From positions 1 through 64,000 of the forward strand of contig NVWA01000017.1 of NCBI GenBank assembly GCA_002746535.1: DNA of 64,000 nt, given 5' to 3'. Positions 8,472-16,820 of the stretch are shown piece by piece. The DNA is from Planctomycetota bacterium. Lineage in GTDB: Bacteria > Planctomycetota > GCA-2746535. Under the pieces are notes generated by a model that searched no databases, was not told where the DNA came from, and was given only the letters and a program-made list of their open reading frames with translations. The position numbers were made by a program, and so were the translations under genes. Positions within the stretch are counted from its first letter, which is position 1; each line of letters begins with the position of its first letter.

Positions 8472-8554
8472 CCGTTGTTGTGCAGAGAGGGTTCTTGATT
8501 GTTTTTTGTGTAAGATGATGGCTCAAAAGTATCCTATTGCCATATTTGTTATAA
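8437..8554 (-). repeat. Complete attC-like site, 118 bases
   Basis: On the minus strand it runs from TTATAAC (8554-8548) to ATTATTT (8443-8437). Inner arms are GGATACTTT and AAAGTGCC, again leaving one unpaired base, and the centre carries CAACAACGGTTGT. It separates the histidine phosphatase and methyltransferase genes. Confidence 0.72.
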
Positions 8555-8566
8555 GTGTTTATGGGA

Positions 8567-9172
8567 CTAACCATTCAGTAATTTAAGTGTTCTATTTTGG
8601 AAAACATCATCTTCAACAAGTATGGATACACTGCCCGGCGTAAAACGATAGGAAATATAACCCATATTACTTATTTCCAATTTTTGAAAAGTTGCTACAA
8701 CAAATGTTGCTGCAAAGCCATGAGTGACGATTAGCACATCTCCTTTTTCATTCATAATCTCATCTACAAATGATTTGATACGTTCGGCAAGTTCTCTACG
8801 TGATTCTGCACCAGAACAAATTCTATGATCGAGTCTGTTACTTGTGGAGCAAGTAGGTTGCATTACCTTTTCATGTTCTTTCTGATCTATTCCTTCATTA
8901 TTACCAAAACACATTTCTCTCAATCTGGCGTCAAAAATTATATTAGAAACGTTCTCTGCCATAATAATTTCTGTCGTTTGTTTACATCTTAGCAAATCAG
9001 ATGAATACACTGCAAGATCACCAATTTTTGCTCCGAAACTTTCTATCTTCTCTGTTAATGTTTTGGCTTTCTCAACTCCAAGTTTAGTTAAATGGCTGTC
9101 ATACCAACCACCAACTTTATTCTCCACTGAATGGCTTGCCTCAGCGTGAGTAATCAAATATATTTTTTTCAT
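8567..9172 (-). CDS. Histidine phosphatase superfamily protein with atypical active site
   Basis: A 201-residue member of the phosphoglycerate mutase-like superfamily, which dephosphorylates via a phosphohistidine. The phospho-acceptor His9 sits in LITHAEASHS rather than the usual RHGE, so the first active-site Arg is Thr. The later conserved strand reads VLIVTHGFAATF with the second His, and KCFGNNEG-like acidic and Gly residues are in the middle. Subfamilies with THxEA exist, so activity may be retained. The ATG overlaps the cassette core ATTATAA (9178-9172), and the matching terminal core TTATAAC lies 13 bases past the stop. Confidence 0.8.
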   Translation of the reverse strand: MKKIYLITHAEASHSVENKVGGWYDSHLTKLGVEKAKTLTEKIESFGAKIGDLAVYSSDLLRCKQTTEIIMAENVSNIIFDARLREMCFGNNEGIDQKEHEKVMQPTCSTSNRLDHRICSGAESRRELAERIKSFVDEIMNEKGDVLIVTHGFAATFVVATFQKLEISNMGYISYRFTPGSVSILVEDDVFQNRTLKLLNG

Positions 9173-9667
9173 TATAATTTTTTCAATAGGTTCGTCTGAG
9201 GTAAGTCTAGGTTCCTGATAGATGGAGCCCTCTTTTGTATCCTAAGACCGAATAAGATAGTATTCCCTCATTCGGTTCAAGTATTTGTGACCAGCACTAC
9301 AATGCAACGACTACAGTTAATTTTTAACAGACTCCGTCCATGTCATTAATAATTTCGTTCAATCAGCTTTTAATAAAATAATATTCTACTAAATTAGCAA
9401 TATCATGGAAGAGTAATATCGTTATTTCTAACCTAGTAGATGATGAAATGCAGTAGTTTCCAGAAAAGGGGATTAAGTGAAAAGTACTTAATGGATGTTG
9501 TGTTTATTGAATATTAATCCCAGCACTAATTCAAACTTGCTTTTGAATTTATCCAATCAACTACAGGCACTACTAACGCCAAAGGGTACATCTTCCTTAT
9601 ATTTGGCTTATTAGTGGGAGGGCATCTTTATGTAATTCTGCCTAACATTTTTTCGTTATCGCTATTT
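9173..9667. other. Intergenic stretch holding a family C repeat
   Basis: Nearly 500 bases without a supported gene. The main content is the 172-base repeat at 9324-9495. The rest shows no clear coding frame, terminator or promoter. Confidence 0.6.
9324..9495. repeat. Family C repeat, copy 1
   Basis: About 172 bases closely matching 22541-22710 in the same orientation, from TAACAGACTCCGTCCA to AAGTACTTAATGG. By eye roughly nine in ten bases agree. Both copies lie next to minus-strand accessory genes. It contains short inverted segments (GATATTGC-like and ATATCGTTATTT) but no coding frame. Confidence 0.8.
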
Positions 9668-10684
9668 TTAATTCTCTAAGGGCTTATGTTTGTAAAGCCA
9701 GACGCCTTTACCACTAAACCAGAGCGTGACACCCAATCCTTCTAGGGCACAGACAATCGATCTCTTTAATTTGGCGTCAGGAATTTGTTTCCATTCTGGA
9801 TTTTGAGCCGAAAGATTATAGGCATAGAGTGTGTTATTTATTTTGGGACTGACCAAAAGGTCACCACTAGCCGGATCAATCACAAAAACGCTCATGCTGC
9901 CCTTGGATCCGATCATGACGGGACATTCTTTAACTGCAGATATGTTTTCCTTTGCGTCTAACTCAAATAAGAATTTGGAACCATTTCCACCTCCAAAGAT
10001 TACTGTCTTTCGTTTTGGATTATACATGGATACATTGTGATAGGTCCCAATCCTTCCTGCTCCTTTAGCTTTCTTAATTATAGCTCTCCAGGATTTTGTT
10101 TCGAGATCAAGAATCTGTAATTTATTGCCATGAAGATGCACTAGGCTTCCTGCATTACCCATATCAGGAAAGAAGGTTAATGAAGCACCGTGGCTTCCTG
10201 CCTTGGGTGGCTTAGGAAGCTCAGCCCATTTTTTGGTATCAATGGTGTAGGCCCAAACCTGTTGACCCCAGAAGTTATGGTAAAATATGCCATTCCCTGC
10301 GGTGCTGTTGTCATAGGCATGAAACCATTTATTTGTTTTATACCAATCTTCTCCAGATAGACCTTCCCAAGTATTCGTTTTTGCCGAAAATTGAATATGT
10401 TTCGCTGGAGGAGTCAAATGATACATGCCGATATAATGTACCGTTTGGGTTTTGATATCCCAAGCGGCCTTGTTACAGTAGGCCATGATACTCTTACCCC
10501 CAGACATCAATAGCTCGCGGTTAAAGCCTTTAGATTCAAACCTCTTCCATTGACCTGGCTTCATAGCGGCGGTGGTTTTAGCAAGCGTATGCTTAGACAC
10601 GCCGAGACTTTCATTTTTATCAGCTTCGATTGTTCCTAACAATAAAAATACCAACAGGCACGATAGAAAAAATTCTGTTTTCAT
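9668..10684 (-). CDS. Secreted kelch-like propeller protein
   Basis: A 338-residue exported protein with a strong signal peptide (FFLSCLLVFLLLGTIEA). Blade-like repeats include VWAYTIDTKKWAELPKPPK, LQILDLETKSWRAI, VIFGGGNGSKFLFELD and LYAYNLSAQNPEWKQIP, the pattern of kelch or galactose-oxidase central domain propellers. No catalytic tyrosine or metal site is evident, so binding or scaffolding is more likely than catalysis. It is about half the length of the kelch protein at 192-2351. The ATG has AAGGAAAAG 8 bases upstream. Confidence 0.7.
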   Translation of the reverse strand: MKTEFFLSCLLVFLLLGTIEADKNESLGVSKHTLAKTTAAMKPGQWKRFESKGFNRELLMSGGKSIMAYCNKAAWDIKTQTVHYIGMYHLTPPAKHIQFSAKTNTWEGLSGEDWYKTNKWFHAYDNSTAGNGIFYHNFWGQQVWAYTIDTKKWAELPKPPKAGSHGASLTFFPDMGNAGSLVHLHGNKLQILDLETKSWRAIIKKAKGAGRIGTYHNVSMYNPKRKTVIFGGGNGSKFLFELDAKENISAVKECPVMIGSKGSMSVFVIDPASGDLLVSPKINNTLYAYNLSAQNPEWKQIPDAKLKRSIVCALEGLGVTLWFSGKGVWLYKHKPLEN

Positions 10685-10757
10685 AGATTTCTTTTCCTTA
10701 ACTCAAGTTCTATTATTTAACATGTTACATCACAGGTACATATAATTGTGTCAGCTT

Positions 10758-11381
10758 TTATTCTTGTGTTACTCCTTGGCTCTCTTGGTCATTTGATGAA
10801 AATGGCGCACCGTTTTTACCCAAGACTATCGCAACTCCAATTGGAAAACTGATACAAAGTGCTTGTGAAAGCAATATGAGTATAGCTTTGATAATTAGTA
10901 TCATTTCCGTTGACCGTATTAGTAGCCAAGAGTACCCTGAAATAAAACCTCCAAGACAACCACCAATTACGCCGAACAAAAGAGAGCGTTTTGAGTTGGA
11001 GCCAAAACCACCAATTAAACCTATAGTTCCTCCGAGAATAATTAGGGTTATTTGCTTGCGATATTCAAAGTGTATAGAAGTTGTGTTCATTATGAAGAAG
11101 GATGCTGTGGATATAAACACTCCAATTAGTATTGCAATAATCCCAAATTTTAATGATTTTCTTAATAATGCTTCAGGTATGCTAATGTACAATCCCATTA
11201 AGGGAGGGAATATCCATACTTCCCATTCTTGTGGCACAATAGGGAAAAGAACAAATCCTGCAATAATAGCGGACACAATAGATACGATAATATTCCAGAA
11301 AAATCGACTTCCTATTTCATGCATAGGTTCAAGCGCATGAGAATCAAGGGGGATATATCTATGTAACACGGGCTTTACCAA
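10758..11381 (-). CDS. Polytopic membrane protein
   Basis: A 207-residue protein with about five to six hydrophobic helices. The central helices are Gly-rich (LIILGGTIGLIGGFGS and LLFGVIGGCLGGFISG), resembling tightly packed glycine-zipper membrane segments. The N-terminus (about 30 residues) and the C-terminal QESQGVTQE tail are polar. No transporter signature or catalytic residue is recognised. It lies upstream of the kelch gene on the same strand with a 73-base gap and might be cotranscribed. Confidence 0.65.
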   Translation of the reverse strand: MVKPVLHRYIPLDSHALEPMHEIGSRFFWNIIVSIVSAIIAGFVLFPIVPQEWEVWIFPPLMGLYISIPEALLRKSLKFGIIAILIGVFISTASFFIMNTTSIHFEYRKQITLIILGGTIGLIGGFGSNSKRSLLFGVIGGCLGGFISGYSWLLIRSTEMILIIKAILILLSQALCISFPIGVAIVLGKNGAPFSSNDQESQGVTQE

Positions 11382-11718
11382 TTTTTTCTGTAATCATGGT
11401 CAGAGACAAAGTCTGAATAATTCACTTCTTTTGTATTCTCATTCTAGTGAGAAGCGCCATTTGAGCAAACATAACTACAAGGCGTAACGCTAAATATAAA
11501 TCTGATCATAATTTAGTGAATAATATTTGATTGACGACATCAAAGATATAATCCACAATCAAACCTTGGTATAATGCTCATATTCCTTTTAGAGAGTCGC
11601 CTTGATTAAGAAATTATTAAATCCAAAACATGATTTGGTTGATATGACTTTAGTTCTCTTCTACGAGCTCTACCAAGATATCTCTTTGTGAAATTTAGTT
11701 GAATCTTTCGGATGTTAA
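11382..11718. other. Divergent intergenic region with family 1 repeat
   Basis: A 337-base spacer between divergent genes. It contains family 1 repeat copy 2 and an upstream TTTGATTGACGACATCAAA inverted pair near 11527. Promoters for both flanking genes should lie here but none is assigned with confidence. Confidence 0.5.
11559..11625 (+). repeat. Family 1 dispersed repeat, copy 2
   Basis: CAAACCTTGGTATAATGCTC then TTCCTTTTAGAGAGTCGCC and TTGATTAAGAAATTATTAAATCC. It lies about 95 bases upstream of the metalloprotease-like gene and carries the same TTGGTATAATG core as the other copies. Confidence 0.75.
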
Positions 11719-12297
11719 ATGCTAAAAAGAATAAAACCAGTCATAATAATATTCTTACAATTTGTTCTTCCTACGATATTAATTGCGCAATGGACCATCA
11801 ATGAGCCAGGATTCAGAATAATAGCGATAATATCGGTTGTATTATTATTAATAATATATGGCAATATGGTTCATGAATTAAGCCATGCTTTAGCGTTGAA
11901 ATATTATGGTGCAGAAATCAAAAGAGTAGCTTGGTTGCCGAATATATTTAAAGGAGAATTTGACGGGAGAGTAGAAGTAGGCGATATTGAGGAAGAAGAT
12001 ATTAATCTATTCATAGTATATTTGGCTCCATATATTACGAATACATTTCTATGTGCGATTTCATTATACATAATTTATGCAATAGATAGATCCGTTATTG
12101 AAACCATTATATGGGGATTTATCATTGCAAAAAGTATCCCTGAATTTTTAAATAACTGGGTAGGAAGCAAAAACAATAAAAACACTGATTTTGCATTTTT
12201 AATGAAACGAAATGCTAAGAAGTATAATATTCTTTTAAGTTTCTGGTTAATGTATTTTGTTTTTATAGCTATAGTTAGTGTAAACTATATTGTTTAG
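11719..12297 (+). CDS. Membrane zinc metalloprotease-like protein (HExxH)
   Basis: A 192-residue integral membrane protein with about four to five helices. An HELSH motif (His52, Glu53, His56) at the end of the second helix matches the zinc site of membrane peptidases such as M50 or the DUF3267-type family. The third metal ligand is not obvious; Asn146/Asn147 in EFLNNWVG or Asp174 in NTDFAF are candidates. A role in intramembrane or membrane-proximal proteolysis is inferred only from the motif. A partial family 1 repeat begins at its stop codon. Confidence 0.6.
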   Translation: MLKRIKPVIIIFLQFVLPTILIAQWTINEPGFRIIAIISVVLLLIIYGNMVHELSHALALKYYGAEIKRVAWLPNIFKGEFDGRVEVGDIEEEDINLFIVYLAPYITNTFLCAISLYIIYAIDRSVIETIIWGFIIAKSIPEFLNNWVGSKNNKNTDFAFLMKRNAKKYNILLSFWLMYFVFIAIVSVNYIV

Positions 12298-12350
12298 AGA
12301 GTAAGCTTGATCACGAAATTATTAAATCCTATTGTTGTTTGGAATTCAAG
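12293..12350 (+). repeat. Partial family 1 repeat
   Basis: Starts with TTTAGAGAGTAAGCTTGAT and continues AAATTATTAAATCCTATTG, the right half of family 1. The left half with TTGGTATAATG is absent. It overlaps the last codons of the preceding gene, so a repeat end was captured as the gene end. Confidence 0.55.
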
Positions 12351-12506
12351 GATTAGATAATCAGCTTTAAAACCATTTCTTTAACGCTTCTAAAACAATT
12401 GACTTCTATTTCTATTTGTAAATTTTAAAATAATTATAAATTTTCAACAGATTCTCCAATAAACTGACAATACTGATATTAATGAAAGCAATAAGGAAAT
12501 TATCTA

Positions 12507-13616
12507 GTGAGTGAAAATAATATAACTAACTTTGAAAAGGAGGTTTACTTCAAATACTTCTCACTGGTAGAGTCAGTTTGTAATAAAAGGTTAATTGATA
12601 AATCTCAATTGAATGATGCCGTTCAATCTACATTTTTATTATATGTGCAAAAGCAAAATATTATTAAGTCAGAACTCAGCTCATGGTTTTATTGGTCATC
12701 TCATAATATTTGCATGGCAATAAATAAAAGGGTTAAAAAAGAACTGAGCAATGTTGATATTGATGAAGTTAATATTATCGATAAGGATTCAGAATCGAAT
12801 ATTGAATTTCAAAAAGTGTTTGAATCAATTTCAAAATCTAAAAAAGAATTATTATTAATGAGATATTATGACCAATTATCATATAAGGAAATAGGGGATA
12901 GAGTCAAGTGCACAGAAAATGCAGCTTGTCAAAAAGTTGAAAGGATTATTTCTTATATTCAAAATAAATTAACTAAAAAAGATATTTTGATTTCCCTATT
13001 ATTTACAACGATGATACCAAATAAAGAACTTATTTCTTCAGAGTTAAATTCAAATGTATTTATATTGCAAAATACGGTCATTCAACAATCAATTGTTAAA
13101 GGAGTTTTAAAGATGTATTTAATTACAACGCTACAGAAATCTATTTTACTTGTTTTGCTTATTTTATTATCTGGATTGATAATCGTAATCGGTCAAGAAC
13201 AAGTTAAGAAAAATAATTTATCAACTTCAAAGACTAAGGAAGGCGAACATTCAGTTCAAAAAAAGAAACCTGAAAACATAACAAAATATAAAATTTCTGA
13301 AGGCGAATTCATCCTTGTCTATTCCTATACCGTCGGCCAGAGGACGATACAAAACCTTAAGAAGGGGGAATTGAAATTAGAAGGAAGTAAAATTAAATTT
13401 ACAGTTAAAAAATCAAAAGATGTTAAACAACATCAGTATAATGGCACAGTAGTAGATGGGAAGTATATATTTAAGTTAGACGATACTAAAAAGTTAATAG
13501 GAAAATTAATAAAAAATAATGTAATTTCTGGTTCAGTATACATGGATGAAAATAAAGATGGTGATATTAGAAAATATGGCTTTTTTAAGATTTTACCTGA
13601 AAAGACTAGGAAATAA
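12507..13616 (+). CDS. ECF sigma factor fused to membrane anchor and extracytoplasmic domain
   Basis: Starts at GTG. Residues 1-160 are an ECF-type sigma-70 factor: region 2 has LNDAVQSTFLLYVQ and SSWFYWSSHNICMAINKR, and region 4 has LLLMRYYDQLSYKEIGDRV. A linker with VFILQNTVIQQSIVKGV leads to one membrane helix (about 207-225) and a 140-residue beta-rich extracytoplasmic domain without a recognised family. Paralogues lie at 34561 and 37119 with unrelated C-terminal domains. Within the frame, AAAGGAG stands 8 bases before an ATG (KGVLKM), so a separate membrane product may also be made. The C-terminal part may sense an envelope signal and control the sigma part. Confidence 0.8.
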   Translation: MSENNITNFEKEVYFKYFSLVESVCNKRLIDKSQLNDAVQSTFLLYVQKQNIIKSELSSWFYWSSHNICMAINKRVKKELSNVDIDEVNIIDKDSESNIEFQKVFESISKSKKELLLMRYYDQLSYKEIGDRVKCTENAACQKVERIISYIQNKLTKKDILISLLFTTMIPNKELISSELNSNVFILQNTVIQQSIVKGVLKMYLITTLQKSILLVLLILLSGLIIVIGQEQVKKNNLSTSKTKEGEHSVQKKKPENITKYKISEGEFILVYSYTVGQRTIQNLKKGELKLEGSKIKFTVKKSKDVKQHQYNGTVVDGKYIFKLDDTKKLIGKLIKNNVISGSVYMDENKDGDIRKYGFFKILPEKTRK

Positions 13617-13642
13617 ATGAATTGAACAATAGCCTTATCAAA

Positions 13643-13680
13643 GAGTAGAGTACGATTATTGAGCTCTACTCATTATTTTT
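13643..13680 (+). terminator. Rho-independent terminator
   Basis: Perfect stem GAGTAGAG (13643-13650) with CTCTACTC (13664-13671), a 13-base loop and an ATTATTTTT tail. It lies 27 bases after the stop of the sigma fusion gene. Confidence 0.8.
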
Positions 13681-13707
13681 AAGGAGCTTACATTCCCCTT
13701 ACCCCAA

Positions 13708-13770
13708 ATCCAAACCTTGGTATAATGGCTTCTTTGCTTTTAGAGAGTTGGCTTGGTTAAGAAGCTTTTT
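13708..13770 (+). repeat. Family 1 dispersed repeat, copy 3
   Basis: CCAAACCTTGGTATAATGGC, then TTTTAGAGAGTTGGCTTGG and TTAAGAAGC. It is preceded by TTCCCCTTACCCC, a string also seen at 36818 and, with one change, at 23762. Confidence 0.75.
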
Positions 13771-13817
13771 TTTAGTGTGAAAATTTATCACTTATTTAAT
13801 TATTTTTGAGTAATAAT

Positions 13818-15152
13818 ATGTCCAATGACCAATCAATATCAGGGATAAATAGCAATAACACCTATACTGTAAATTTTTGCGTCAATACAAAACTATCTTC
13901 TGAAAAATTCCCATTACTTTGTGGGAATAAAAAATGGGATGATTCAGATGTTATTGATTTAATAAGTAATCATAATATGGGTCTAAGTTTGGCTTCAGGC
14001 CAATATGAAGGATGGAGTCTCTTTGTGCAACCAAATGGTGCATGGGGTTGGAATATAGGAGATGGAGAAAATAGATTAGATTACCTTCCAACAGCATTGC
14101 AAATAATTAATGATGGGAAATGGCATGAAATAGCCATCTCTTTTCATTTCAATGATAAAACCGTTTGGTTATATTACGACAATCGTCATGTGGCGATTTA
14201 TAGTTTGAGTGAAATTAATTTTTCTGATGACCTTGTTACTAAGAATATTTTTTTTATCAACAATAGTCAGATAAATATTAAAGATATAAAATCAGATGTA
14301 TCTGCGCATCCTCCTGTAAAAAATAAATCAGTAGATTTTCCCAAAAATAACAAAGCTGATTCTGAGATATTAACTGTTATGAGTTGGAATATTTGGCATG
14401 GGGGTCGACATAATGGAATTGAAAAAGGGATAGAACAAGTAATATCTACCCTTAAAAATATAGATACGAATATTATTTGTATGCAAGAAACCTACGGCTC
14501 AGGTCCTTTTATTTCAGATGCATTGGGAACAATTTTTTATTATCGTAGCAGTAATCTATCTATACATTCTAAATATGAAATTGCAATTACACATGAATTG
14601 TTTAATCCTTTTAGATTCGGTGGTATAAGAATTATAATCAACGGTAAATTTCTCGATGTATTTGTCCTTTGGATAAATTATTTACCTGAAATTTCAAAAC
14701 TATATGAAGCCGATTCAGTTGATAAAATTATCTCTGATGAGAATGAAACAAGAGGAAGTGAAATTAAAGAGATATTAGGTCATATCCAAAATATTTCAGT
14801 TTCAGAACCAAAAATTCCAATGATCATTGGGGGTGATTTTAACAGTCCATCTCATTTGGATTGGGGGAATGAGATGAAGCCAATACATCAGAATTTAGTT
14901 ATAGAATGGCCTGTTAGTAAATCTATGATTGACTTTGGTTTCAAAGATTCTTTTAGAGAGCGATCACCACTACCATATAATAACATTGGCAATACCTTTT
15001 CCTCACTTAATCCCGATAGTCTACAGCATCGAATTGATTATTTGTATTACAAGGGGAATCTCAAATGTGTGAATTGTTTTGTAAAAGGCTATGAAGATTT
15101 AGAGTGGCCTAGTGATCATGCTGCCGTAGTAGGGGAATATCGATTTCCTTAA
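13818..15152 (+). CDS. LamG-like domain fused to endonuclease/exonuclease/phosphatase domain
   Basis: The ATG at 13818 (an in-frame TTG lies 12 bases upstream) gives 444 residues. Residues 15-150 have the jellyroll pattern of LamG/concanavalin-like domains (YTVNFCVNTKLS, GMSLASG-like GLSLASGQYEGWSLF, DGKWHEIAISF). Residues 175-444 are an EEP-fold phosphoesterase: TVMSWNIWHGG, IICMQET (metal-binding Glu), IGGDFNSPSH, and WPSDHAAVV with the terminal catalytic His. EEP enzymes cleave phosphodiesters in nucleic acids, lipids or phosphoinositides with Mg. There is no signal peptide although LamG domains are usually extracellular. It could be a cytoplasmic nuclease or exported by another route. Confidence 0.8.
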   Translation: MSNDQSISGINSNNTYTVNFCVNTKLSSEKFPLLCGNKKWDDSDVIDLISNHNMGLSLASGQYEGWSLFVQPNGAWGWNIGDGENRLDYLPTALQIINDGKWHEIAISFHFNDKTVWLYYDNRHVAIYSLSEINFSDDLVTKNIFFINNSQINIKDIKSDVSAHPPVKNKSVDFPKNNKADSEILTVMSWNIWHGGRHNGIEKGIEQVISTLKNIDTNIICMQETYGSGPFISDALGTIFYYRSSNLSIHSKYEIAITHELFNPFRFGGIRIIINGKFLDVFVLWINYLPEISKLYEADSVDKIISDENETRGSEIKEILGHIQNISVSEPKIPMIIGGDFNSPSHLDWGNEMKPIHQNLVIEWPVSKSMIDFGFKDSFRERSPLPYNNIGNTFSSLNPDSLQHRIDYLYYKGNLKCVNCFVKGYEDLEWPSDHAAVVGEYRFP

Positions 15153-15203
15153 ATCTGTTTCAATTTTCACTTTTTATTGATTATCGTTATTGGTTTTATT
15201 AAA

Positions 15204-15272
15204 AAGAATACTACGAACCAAAGGCAACTTCCAAAAGAGAGAGCTCTTTGAAAAGGGGAGTTGGTTATTCTT
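15204..15272. repeat. Family E imperfect palindrome, attC-like or bidirectional terminator
   Basis: Nested arms read AAGAAT (15204-15209)/ATTCTT (15267-15272), CAACTTCC (15225-15232)/GGGAGTTG, and AAAGAG (15234-15239)/CTCTTT (15244-15249). It lies between convergent genes, and the minus-strand stop codon falls inside its outer arm (GAATAAC), as seen in the attC site at 5441. A degenerate AATATTC precedes the same minus-strand gene. It could also simply terminate both transcripts. Confidence 0.6.
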
Positions 15273-15774
15273 CATCCAATGGCAAAGCAGGTAGCAAATC
15301 ACCTAATTTATTCTTAAAATCTAAATCCCTATAGCCAGCCATCTTAATTGTTTTGCCATGTGCTATATTGTATTTAAAAGTTGACCCATCATCATATTTA
15401 TAAGTTATTGTTCGGTCACCACTACACATGCAACCCAATAAATTAAATGAGAATACAGATGGTTTGATGCCAGAAACAAAGGTCTCAATGTCATCCTTAT
15501 TTGTGATGCTTTTTAAAATTGAGCGTTTATAAGCCTCCTCATACCTATCTTTGATTGATGTGATTTTCCCTTCATCTATAATATTACCCAGCTCTGAACG
15601 AAGTTTATGTGGGCTGTGAATATCGATTTTCTTTACACCTTCAGCATCTTTTTCAAATGCTATATATCCGTTAATTGAAAACCAAATGAAACTTATACCC
15701 ATTACCGAAACTATCCAGAGCAGTATTATAATGGATCTCTTCTTGGGTTTCTTGTTTTCAAATATTTCGGTCAA
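15265..15774 (-). CDS. Single-pass membrane protein of unknown function
   Basis: The frame gives 169 residues from TTG. Residues 11-32 form one membrane helix (IIILLWIVSVMGISFIWFSI) after a Lys-rich cytoplasmic start, followed by a soluble domain of about 135 residues. FNLLGCMCSGDRTITYKYDDG in the second half has two Cys two apart, possibly a redox or metal pair. No family is recognised. The stop lies within a palindromic element, and the start is close to a weak core-like sequence, so it may be another cassette. Confidence 0.55.
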   Translation of the reverse strand: MTEIFENKKPKKRSIIILLWIVSVMGISFIWFSINGYIAFEKDAEGVKKIDIHSPHKLRSELGNIIDEGKITSIKDRYEEAYKRSILKSITNKDDIETFVSGIKPSVFSFNLLGCMCSGDRTITYKYDDGSTFKYNIAHGKTIKMAGYRDLDFKNKLGDLLPALPLDEE

Positions 15775-15888
15775 TGAATATTATCTTTTCTATTAAAATA
15801 ATTAAATTATATTATATCCAACCTGCCACAATATCAAAAACCTTATTTCTTTGGTGATTAGCTTGTTGGGTGGTAGAATCTTGGAAAC

Positions 15889-16200
15889 ATGTTATATGGT
15901 AGACAATCAATGAAATTAAGTGAAATAATATTAGGTCTAGCTGGTTGTTTAATATTTTATTTTAGTGGTACGATTGTTAATAGATATGCATACTTTGTTG
16001 GAATTGAAAACTACGTAGACATAAAGTATATACATTATCTAGGTGATTATTTTATATATACTGGACATGGTGCTTTAATTAGAAGGCATCTTTTGGTTGC
16101 ATTAATTGGATTGATACTTATTTTAGCAACAATTATTATAGTTGTCGCCAGACGTAATAAAGAAAAAATATTAAAGCGGAAGAATGAAAAAAATTCTTAA
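15889..16200 (+). CDS. Small two-helix membrane protein
   Basis: A 103-residue protein; ATG at 15889 has GGAAAC upstream, and another in-frame ATG at 15910 would also work. Two hydrophobic segments are visible: IILGLAGCLIFYFSG, and the longer LLVALIGLILILATIIIVV near the end, followed by a Lys/Arg-rich cytoplasmic tail. Between them lies an aromatic YVDIKYIHYLGDYFIYTG region. No family is recognised. Its last codons overlap the start of the broken gene at 16184. Confidence 0.5.
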   Translation: MLYGRQSMKLSEIILGLAGCLIFYFSGTIVNRYAYFVGIENYVDIKYIHYLGDYFIYTGHGALIRRHLLVALIGLILILATIIIVVARRNKEKILKRKNEKNS

Positions 16201-16402
16201 TCCTTAAATAGTATCAGCCTTCATCCTAACCTTGCTCCTTGGCTATCTTGCATCATCTGATGCATGGGAGTTATCAGACGAGCAGGTGGCATTATATTTG
16301 TCAAGAGTAATTGATAGCCAAAATATTTGCCTAAATCGGTGGTTATGGATGTACCACATATCTAAAAACGATTTAGAGTTAATTGTAAAAAACAGAAATT
16401 AA
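16184..16402 (+). pseudogene. Small secreted-protein gene interrupted by an in-frame TAA
   Basis: From ATG at 16184 the frame reads MKKILNP, stop (TAA at 16205), then IVSAFILTLLLGYLASSDAW and a further 43 codons to TAA at 16400. Read through the stop, the product has an ideal signal peptide with a cleavage site near SSDA and a 45-residue mature part with VALYLSRVIDSQNICLNRW. The stop falls inside the signal peptide, so a single nonsense change seems to have disabled the gene. A frameless alternative is that no gene was ever here, but the signal-like composition argues against that. Confidence 0.55.
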
Positions 16403-16820
16403 AATGAAAAGTAAGGCAGAAAGTGTTTATATATATATTTATAAAGTTAAACCATCGTGATTAAGTTAATTAAAAGACAGACCTTTAATAAATATTGTTA
16501 TAAAGTCGGATTTGCGGAAATATTGACTGTCTAAGAAATTATATTATTGATAAATTGGGTATCCTAGAATTCCGTTTATCACAGTAAATACAATAAAATT
16601 AATTTAAAATAACTCTTTGAGTTATACAAGAGCCAGCGGCTCTCGCTCCCAGAGGCTGACGCCTATAAATTAAATCTAAGATAAACACCAGCTAACGCCG
16701 ATCAATCAATTAATTAAAGAACAATTACAAGATAGAATAAAGAATAAGGACATGCTTATATAGGGTGCTGAGACACTTGAGGAAATATATTCAAGTGCCT
16801 CATATGAGATTTAAAAATTC
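16403..16820. other. Intergenic stretch with two small hairpins
   Basis: Over 400 bases without a gene. Two close stem-loops stand out against AT-rich DNA: AGAGCC-AGC-GGCTCT (16629-16643) and AGGC-TGAC-GCCT (16653-16664), arranged like a REP pair. Nothing else is evident. Confidence 0.5.
16629..16664. repeat. REP-like pair of short palindromes
   Basis: AGAGCCAGCGGCTCT followed 9 bases later by AGGCTGACGCCT. It is G+C rich in an AT-rich context, and AAGAGCCAGCG recurs near 2426 without the second arm. No transposase is present nearby. Confidence 0.4.

Noticed and set aside
12507..13616. Frameshift or misassembly joining a sigma gene and a membrane protein gene
   Set aside because: Three paralogues show the same in-frame junction with a conserved linker, so the fusion is real; the internal start is reported as a finding instead.
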